Shown one piece after another: positions 59,503 to 64,000 of a DNA stretch of 64,000 bases. Origin of the DNA: Scandinavium lactucae (GTDB lineage: Bacteria > Pseudomonadota > Gammaproteobacteria > Enterobacterales > Enterobacteriaceae); contig NZ_JAWXRD010000030.1 of NCBI RefSeq assembly GCF_033843265.1, positions 186,001 to 250,000 on the forward strand. Reading direction: 5' to 3'. Each line of letters starts with the position of its first letter. Positions within the stretch are counted from its first letter, which is position 1. A model generated the notes under the pieces. The model was not told the origin of the DNA. It searched no databases and saw nothing but the letters and a program-made list of their open reading frames with translations. A program made the translations under genes and the position numbers.

Positions 59503-60276
59503 TTATTTCAGCGAGCCCTTGAGGAACTGCTGCAGACGGGCGCTCTTCGGATTGCCGAACACCTCATCTGGATGGCCTTCTTCTTCAATCAGCCCCTGAT
59601 GCAGGAAAATGACGTGAGAAGACACACCGCGGGCAAAGCCCATTTCATGCGTAACCACCACCATCGTTTTCCCCTCTTCCGCCAGCTTCTGCATGATGCG
59701 CAGCACTTCGCCCACCAGCTCAGGATCCAGCGCAGAGGTTGGTTCATCGAACAGCAGCACCTCGGGTTCCATCGCCAGCGCACGAGCAATGGACACGCGC
59801 TGCTGTTGCCCACCGGACAGATGCACCGGATATTTGATTTGCTGCCGCTCATCAATCCCGACTTTCAGCAGGTACTTCACCGCCCGCTCGCGCGCTTCCT
59901 GTTTGCTGAGGCCCAGCACCTGAATCGGTGCTTCCATGACGTTTTCCAGCACCGTCATATGGCTCCACAGGTTGAAGTGCTGGAACACCATCGTTAAACG
60001 GGTGCGCAGCAGGCGCAGCTGATTTTTATCAGCCACTTTCAGCTGGCCGTCTTTATCCCGCACCAGGCCAATGTTTTGCCCGCTGACCACAATATTGCCT
60101 TCACTCGGTTTTTCGAGGAAGTTAATGCAACGCAGGAAGGTACTTTTCCCCGAGCCGGACGAGCCGATAATGCTGATAACATCACCGGCGTTGGCCTTCA
60201 GTGACACCCCTTTCAGCACTTCATGTTCGCCGTAGCGCTTGTGCAGGTCGATAACGTTTAATTTATTGTCAGGCAT
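59503..60276 (-). CDS. hisP: Histidine/lysine-arginine-ornithine ABC transporter ATP-binding protein
   Basis: 257-residue ATPase of the HisJ/ArgT-dependent importer, working as a dimer on HisQM. Walker A GSSGSGKSTFLRC, the Q-loop region TMVFQHFNLW, signature LSGGQQQRVSIARAL, Walker B VLLFDEPTSALD and H-switch VVVTHEMGFA are complete. Length equals that of E. coli and Salmonella HisP. Starts seven bases after hisM. Confidence 0.98.
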   Translation of the reverse strand: MPDNKLNVIDLHKRYGEHEVLKGVSLKANAGDVISIIGSSGSGKSTFLRCINFLEKPSEGNIVVSGQNIGLVRDKDGQLKVADKNQLRLLRTRLTMVFQHFNLWSHMTVLENVMEAPIQVLGLSKQEARERAVKYLLKVGIDERQQIKYPVHLSGGQQQRVSIARALAMEPEVLLFDEPTSALDPELVGEVLRIMQKLAEEGKTMVVVTHEMGFARGVSSHVIFLHQGLIEEEGHPDEVFGNPKSARLQQFLKGSLK

Positions 60277-60283
60277 GATGTTC

Positions 60284-61000
60284 TCAGTGTGTCGAAGAGG
60301 GTTTCACATGTTGCAGCCAGCGTTTTTCCGCCTTGCGGAACAGGCTAATCAGCACATAAGAGATAATCAGATACAGCACCGCCGCAATCCCAAACGCGGT
60401 AAACGGCTGGTAAGTGGCAGAGTTGATATCACGGGCGATTTTCAGCAGATCCGGCACCGTGGCGGTAAACGCCAGCGCGGTTGAGTGCAGCATTAAAATC
60501 ACCTCGTTGCTGTAGGCCGGAAGCGCGATACGCAGCGCCGAAGGTAAAATGATGCAGCGATAGAGCTTCACGCCTGAAAAACCGTAGGCGCGCGCGGCTT
60601 CAATTTCACCGGCCGGAACGGAACGAATCGCGCCGGCAAAGATTTCGGTGGTGTACGCACAGGTATTCAGCGTCAGCGCCAGCACCGTACAGTTCAAACC
60701 GCTGCGGAAAAAGGCATTCAGCAGTTCGGTCCCTTTGACGATTTCCAGCGTATACATCCCGGAATAGAACACCAGCAGCTGCACATACAACGGCGTGCCG
60801 CGAAAAATGTAGGTGAATAACCAAATCGGGAACTGCACGTATTTGTTGCTGGATACGCGACCAATCGCCAAAAACACCGCCAGAACGCCGCCCATCACCA
60901 CCGAAGAGATCAACAGCCACAGGGTGATGGCCACGCCTGTAAAGCGGTAGCCGTCGGTCCACAGCAGGGACTTCCAGTATTCCTGAATAATCTCGATCAC
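60284..61000 (-). CDS. hisM: Histidine/LAO ABC transporter permease HisM
   Basis: 238-residue inner-membrane permease with about five helices and the EAA loop EIEAARAYGFSGVKLYRCII that contacts HisP. Forms the transport channel with HisQ. Overlaps the hisQ stop by four bases. Confidence 0.97.
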   Translation of the reverse strand: MIEIIQEYWKSLLWTDGYRFTGVAITLWLLISSVVMGGVLAVFLAIGRVSSNKYVQFPIWLFTYIFRGTPLYVQLLVFYSGMYTLEIVKGTELLNAFFRSGLNCTVLALTLNTCAYTTEIFAGAIRSVPAGEIEAARAYGFSGVKLYRCIILPSALRIALPAYSNEVILMLHSTALAFTATVPDLLKIARDINSATYQPFTAFGIAAVLYLIISYVLISLFRKAEKRWLQHVKPSSTH

Positions 61001-61683
61001 AGGTCAGCCCTCTTCACACCCACGGAATAACGACGCTCAAGCAGCAACAGCACCCCATTTGAGAGCGTCGTAAATACCAGATAAATCAGACCGCAGACGA
61101 CAGCGAAGTAGAATGGCTCCCAGGTACTTTTCCCGGCAAGCTGCGTGGCCTTGACCACATCTTCCAGCCCTAACAGCGATACCAGGGCGGTCGCTTTCAG
61201 AATAACCTGCCAGTTATTGCCAATGCCCGGCAGCGCAAAACGCATCATCGCCGGAAACAGAATACGCACGAAAGTCTGACGAGAGGTAAATCCGTAAGCC
61301 GTGGCGGCTTCGATATGCCCTTTCGGTACGGCCATAAAAGCACCGCGGAAGGTCTCAGTGAAGTAAGCTCCATAGATAAAACCGAGGGTAATTATACCGG
61401 CGATCATCGGGTCGATATCAAACTGCGTCATCCCCAGAGCATCGGTAATGCTGTTGAGCGCAATTTGCAGACCGTAGAAAATCAGCAGCATCAGCACCAG
61501 ATCCGGCACGCCACGGATCAACGTGGTGTAACCTTCAAAAATCAGCGCTAAGGCTCGATTGCCAGAGAGTTTACCCGCCGCACCGGCCAGGCCGATAAGC
61601 ACCGCCAGCACCACGGAGCTGAGGGCCAGCTCAAGGGTGACCAGCGCGCCCTGAAAGATAACTTGCGAAAACCCGTACAGCAT
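60997..61683 (-). CDS. hisQ: Histidine/LAO ABC transporter permease HisQ
   Basis: 228-residue permease partner of HisM with the EAA loop HIEAATAYGFTSRQTFVRIL. N-terminal sequence MLYGFSQVIFQGALVTLELA is typical of the polar-amino-acid family. 68 bases separate it from hisJ. Confidence 0.97.
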   Translation of the reverse strand: MLYGFSQVIFQGALVTLELALSSVVLAVLIGLAGAAGKLSGNRALALIFEGYTTLIRGVPDLVLMLLIFYGLQIALNSITDALGMTQFDIDPMIAGIITLGFIYGAYFTETFRGAFMAVPKGHIEAATAYGFTSRQTFVRILFPAMMRFALPGIGNNWQVILKATALVSLLGLEDVVKATQLAGKSTWEPFYFAVVCGLIYLVFTTLSNGVLLLLERRYSVGVKRADL

Positions 61684-61751
61684 TGAGCCTGTCCTGTCTG
61701 TCCAACACCGCCAGCCCCGGGAACGACGGAACCGGCCAGTGTAAACGGCAA

Positions 61752-62534
61752 TTATTCGCCGTATACGTTAAAGTCGAAATACTTCTTCGCCAGCTTGTCG
61801 TAGGTGCCGTCGGCACGCATTTCAGCAAAGGCTTTATTCAGGGCAACACGCAGTTCGTTATCCTCTTTACGCAGGCCCATACCGGTGCCTACGCCGAACA
61901 GTTTTTCATCCTTAATGGATGGGCCACCAAACTGATAATCTTTGCCGATAGGCTGCTTGAGGAAACCTTCGCTTGCCGCCACTTCATCCTGGAATGCAGC
62001 ATCGATACGGCCTGCCGTCAGGTCAGAATAGATATTGTCCTGGCCCTGATAGGAGACGATTTCGATACCTTTCGGTGCCCAGTGCTCATTGCCGTAGGTT
62101 TCCTGCGTGGTGCCCTGCAGCACGCCCACGCGTTTGCCTTTGAGCGTGTTCAGGTCTGGCGTAACCGGGCTGCCTTTTTTAACCACCAGGCGGGAATCTG
62201 CGGCATAGAGTTTGTCAGTGAACGCTATCTGCTGCTGGCGTTTTTCCGTAATGGAGAGTGAGGACATGATGGCGTCGATTTTTTTCGCCTGTAGCGATGG
62301 GATCAGCGCATCCAGCGGGTTCTCGACAAAGGTACATTGCGCTTTAATACGCTTACACAGCTCTTTTGCGAGATCGATGTCAAAACCAATCAATTCCCCC
62401 TGCGCATTCTTGGATTCGAAGGGAGCATAAGTCGGATCTGTGCCAATACGTACTTTCTGCGGAATGGCTGCGAAAACCGTAGAAACGCTGGAAAGTACCA
62501 ACGCAAGAGAAAGAGACAACGCCACTTTTTTCAT
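61752..62534 (-). CDS. hisJ: Histidine-binding periplasmic protein HisJ
   Basis: 260-residue solute-binding protein for L-histidine. The start is ATG 62534 (MKKVALSLSLALVLSSVSTV), giving a 22-residue signal peptide ending VFA and a mature protein starting AIPQKVRIG; an upstream ATG at 62642 would add 36 residues that block the signal. Ligand-binding features: FVENPLDALIPSLQAKK, SSLSITEKRQQQIAF, and DSRLVVKKG. First gene of hisJQMP; a close paralogue of the neighbouring ArgT. Confidence 0.97.
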   Translation of the reverse strand: MKKVALSLSLALVLSSVSTVFAAIPQKVRIGTDPTYAPFESKNAQGELIGFDIDLAKELCKRIKAQCTFVENPLDALIPSLQAKKIDAIMSSLSITEKRQQQIAFTDKLYAADSRLVVKKGSPVTPDLNTLKGKRVGVLQGTTQETYGNEHWAPKGIEIVSYQGQDNIYSDLTAGRIDAAFQDEVAASEGFLKQPIGKDYQFGGPSIKDEKLFGVGTGMGLRKEDNELRVALNKAFAEMRADGTYDKLAKKYFDFNVYGE

Positions 62535-62761
62535 AACTATCCTCAACAGACTGTCATTTAACGGGTATTCAGAAGTATCAGAACAGTTATCGTGCCACCT
62601 TTTATGCGGATAAGGCAAAAGGTTATCGCGGTTAATACGCACTTTTTTGCATCAATAATGCTTAACTATTCAGTTGCGCACCATAACGGTGCAACCATTG
62701 CACCAGCAAAAAGCATTATCGCGTAATGCCACACATGTATAGATAACTGCTCAGCCCGAAA

Positions 62762-62779
62762 GGCCCGGTTTCCCGGGCC
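62762..62779 (-). terminator. Terminator of argT
   Basis: GGCCCGG (62762-62768) pairs with CCGGGCC (62773-62779) with a four-base loop, followed on the minus strand by TTTCGGG. It sits just after the argT stop, ahead of the hisJ promoter. Confidence 0.6.
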
Positions 62780-62788
62780 CGTACAGTC

Positions 62789-63571
62789 TTAGTCACCGTA
62801 GACGTTAAAGTCGAAATACTTCTTCGCCATCTTGTCGTAGGTGCCGTCTTTACGCAGTGAGTCGAAAGCTTTGTCGAAGGCCGCTTTCAACTCGGTATCG
62901 TCTTTACGCAAGCCCACGCCGGTGCCGTCACCGAAGTATTTCTTGTCTTTGACAGACGGGCCCGCAAAGGCGAACTCTTTCCCTGCTGGCTGTTTCAGGA
63001 AACCTTCGCTGGCCGCGACTTCATCCTGGAATGCCGCATCAAGACGTCCGGCTGAGAGGTCAGAATAGATAAGATCCTGGTTCTGATAGGCCACCACGTC
63101 GATGCCTTTGGTACGCCAGTTGTCGTTGGCATAGGCTTCCTGAGTCGACCCCTGCAGCACGCCCACGTGTTTACCTTTCAGCGATTCCAGAGTCGGGACA
63201 ATCGGTGAGCCTTTGCCGGCGATCAGGCGGGAATCTGCCGCATACAGCTTGGCGGAGAATCCGATTTCCTGTTGGCGTTTTTCAGTGATCGACAGTGAGG
63301 AGATGATGGCGTCAATTTTCTTCGCCTTCAGGGACGGGATCAGAGAGTCGAAATCGGTGCCCACCCAGGTACATTTCACCTGCATGCGCTTGCACATTTC
63401 GTTACCCAAATCGATATCAAAGCCAACGAAATCCCCTTTCGCATCCTTGGAGGAGAACGGCGCGTAAGTGGCGTCAGTACCGATACGAACAGTCTGCGGC
63501 AGCGCGGCAAATACGCTGGAAGCACTGCTTATCCCCAGCATTAAAGAGAGAGCCAGAACCGTCTTCTTCAT
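62789..63571 (-). CDS. argT: Lysine/arginine/ornithine-binding periplasmic protein
   Basis: 260-residue periplasmic binding protein that shares HisQMP with HisJ. Signal peptide MKKTVLALSLMLGISSASSV to FAA, mature start LPQTVRIG. Ligand-contact regions SSLSITEKRQQEIGFS, ADSRLIAGKG and VGVLQGSTQEAYAN are parallel to HisJ, consistent with a tandem duplication. The upstream region carries a sigma-54-type promoter. Confidence 0.97.
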   Translation of the reverse strand: MKKTVLALSLMLGISSASSVFAALPQTVRIGTDATYAPFSSKDAKGDFVGFDIDLGNEMCKRMQVKCTWVGTDFDSLIPSLKAKKIDAIISSLSITEKRQQEIGFSAKLYAADSRLIAGKGSPIVPTLESLKGKHVGVLQGSTQEAYANDNWRTKGIDVVAYQNQDLIYSDLSAGRLDAAFQDEVAASEGFLKQPAGKEFAFAGPSVKDKKYFGDGTGVGLRKDDTELKAAFDKAFDSLRKDGTYDKMAKKYFDFNVYGD

Positions 63572-63646
63572 ACATTACCCTTAAGTGTCGTGATGCAGTT
63601 GCGTGTTATGTAATCTAGCGTGTTGTGTGGTGTTGCTGTCCAGCTC

Positions 63647-63662
63647 TGCACGTTTTATGCCA
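63647..63662 (-). promoter_or_regulatory. Sigma-54 promoter for argT
   Basis: Read on the minus strand, TGGCAT-AAAAC-GTGCA: -24 GG and -12 GC at exactly 12 bases apart, matching TGGCAC-N5-TTGCA at nine of eleven positions. The predicted start lies about 65 bases before the argT ATG. Salmonella argT is a known NtrC/sigma-54 gene, so this fits nitrogen control. NtrC sites were not located by eye. Confidence 0.75.
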
Positions 63663-63869
63663 CCTTAACGACTGCTCGAAAAAACAGCGTTAAATGTGTT
63701 AATGAATAGTTGCAGAGTTGTCTCAGGAATGAAAGATAACAGCTCTAACGGATAAACCGCAGCGCTAAACGGCGAAAAAGGAGATTAAATGTTGAGGATT
63801 TGATCGCGATTGCAAAATCGCCTGGCAGACGTACACGCACCAAAAAGATGCACTATCTTAGTGCGTCGA

Positions 63870-64000
63870 TTACGCGCCCTGCCAGCGGGTAAACAGGTCT
63901 TCGGGCAACGTGATATCGAACTGGTCGAGGACGCGATTAACGGTCTGATTAATCACATCATCCAGCGTTTGTGGCCGGTGATAAAAGGCCGGAACCGGTG
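63870..64000 (-). CDS. ubiX: Flavin prenyltransferase UbiX (C-terminal 43 residues only)
   Basis: Reading the minus strand from the window edge gives PVPAFYHRPQTLDDVINQTV and NRVLDQFDITLPEDLFTRWQ ending GA and TAA at 63870. This is the C-terminus of UbiX, which makes the prenylated FMN cofactor for the UbiD decarboxylase. The N-terminal part lies beyond the window. It is 298 bases upstream of argT in the same direction. Confidence 0.93.
   Translation of the reverse strand, partial: PVPAFYHRPQTLDDVINQTVNRVLDQFDITLPEDLFTRWQGA

Noticed and set aside
1..64000. CRISPR arrays, tRNA or rRNA genes, prophage or transposase genes
   Set aside because: None seen by eye on either strand; all larger intervals are filled by recognisable chromosomal genes.

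Overview
The window is an ordinary-looking stretch of enterobacterial chromosome with two accessory patches. Gene order and near-identical protein lengths match the glpT-to-ubiX region of Escherichia/Salmonella (about 50 min on the E. coli map). It is not E. coli K-12. It carries cheV between rbn and nuoN and a split transketolase plus ascorbate-type PTS operon where K-12 has yfcC; as I recall, Salmonella has both at these places. It lacks the arn/pmrD cluster usually found between yfaZ and menE. Enterobacter, Citrobacter or a close relative within Enterobacteriaceae fits; the genus cannot be fixed from sequence alone.

Layout. 1-5125: glycerol-3-phosphate block, with truncated glpT divergent from glpABC and GlpR/CRP-like sites between them. 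5126-9325: L-rhamnonate catabolism (rhmR-rhmD-rhmT-rhmA, minus strand). 9533-11737: a CinA-like protein, the YfaZ outer-membrane protein and an unrecognised 98-residue ORF. 11734-18737: menaquinone operon menF-menD-menH-menB-menC-menE. 18770-18897: an ERIC repeat. 18945-21798: elaB, elaA, rbn, and cheV with a sigma-28 promoter. 21879-36941: the complete 13-gene nuo operon (complex I). 37569-44888: lrhA, alaA, yfbR, yfbS, yfbT, yfbU, yfbV. 45227-48647: ackA-pta. 48726-53960: split transketolase, EIIC, EIIB and EIIA with a divergent LacI-type regulator. 53964-57907: yfcD, yfcE, yfcF, yfcG, folX, yfcH. 58085-59470: a small accessory module. 59503-63571: hisPMQJ and argT. 63870-64000: the 3' end of ubiX.

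How it fits together. Most of the window serves respiration and overflow metabolism. GlpABC (anaerobic glycerol-3-phosphate dehydrogenase) and Nuo (NADH dehydrogenase) feed electrons to quinones, the men genes make the anaerobic quinone, LrhA links regulation to the neighbouring nuo operon, and AckA-Pta handles acetyl-CoA overflow.

The most interesting locus is 58085-58962: an 84-85-residue HicA-like protein followed 14 bases later by a 186-residue helix-turn-helix protein, preceded by a palindrome overlapping a TTGACA box, with a GNAT acetyltransferase 13 bases downstream. It has the architecture of an autoregulated toxin-antitoxin-like pair, but that is inference. The second is the transketolase/PTS operon, which has a perfect CRP site and paired palindromic operators in its divergent promoter region and whose substrate is unknown. 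No tRNA, rRNA, CRISPR array, insertion sequence or prophage gene was seen.
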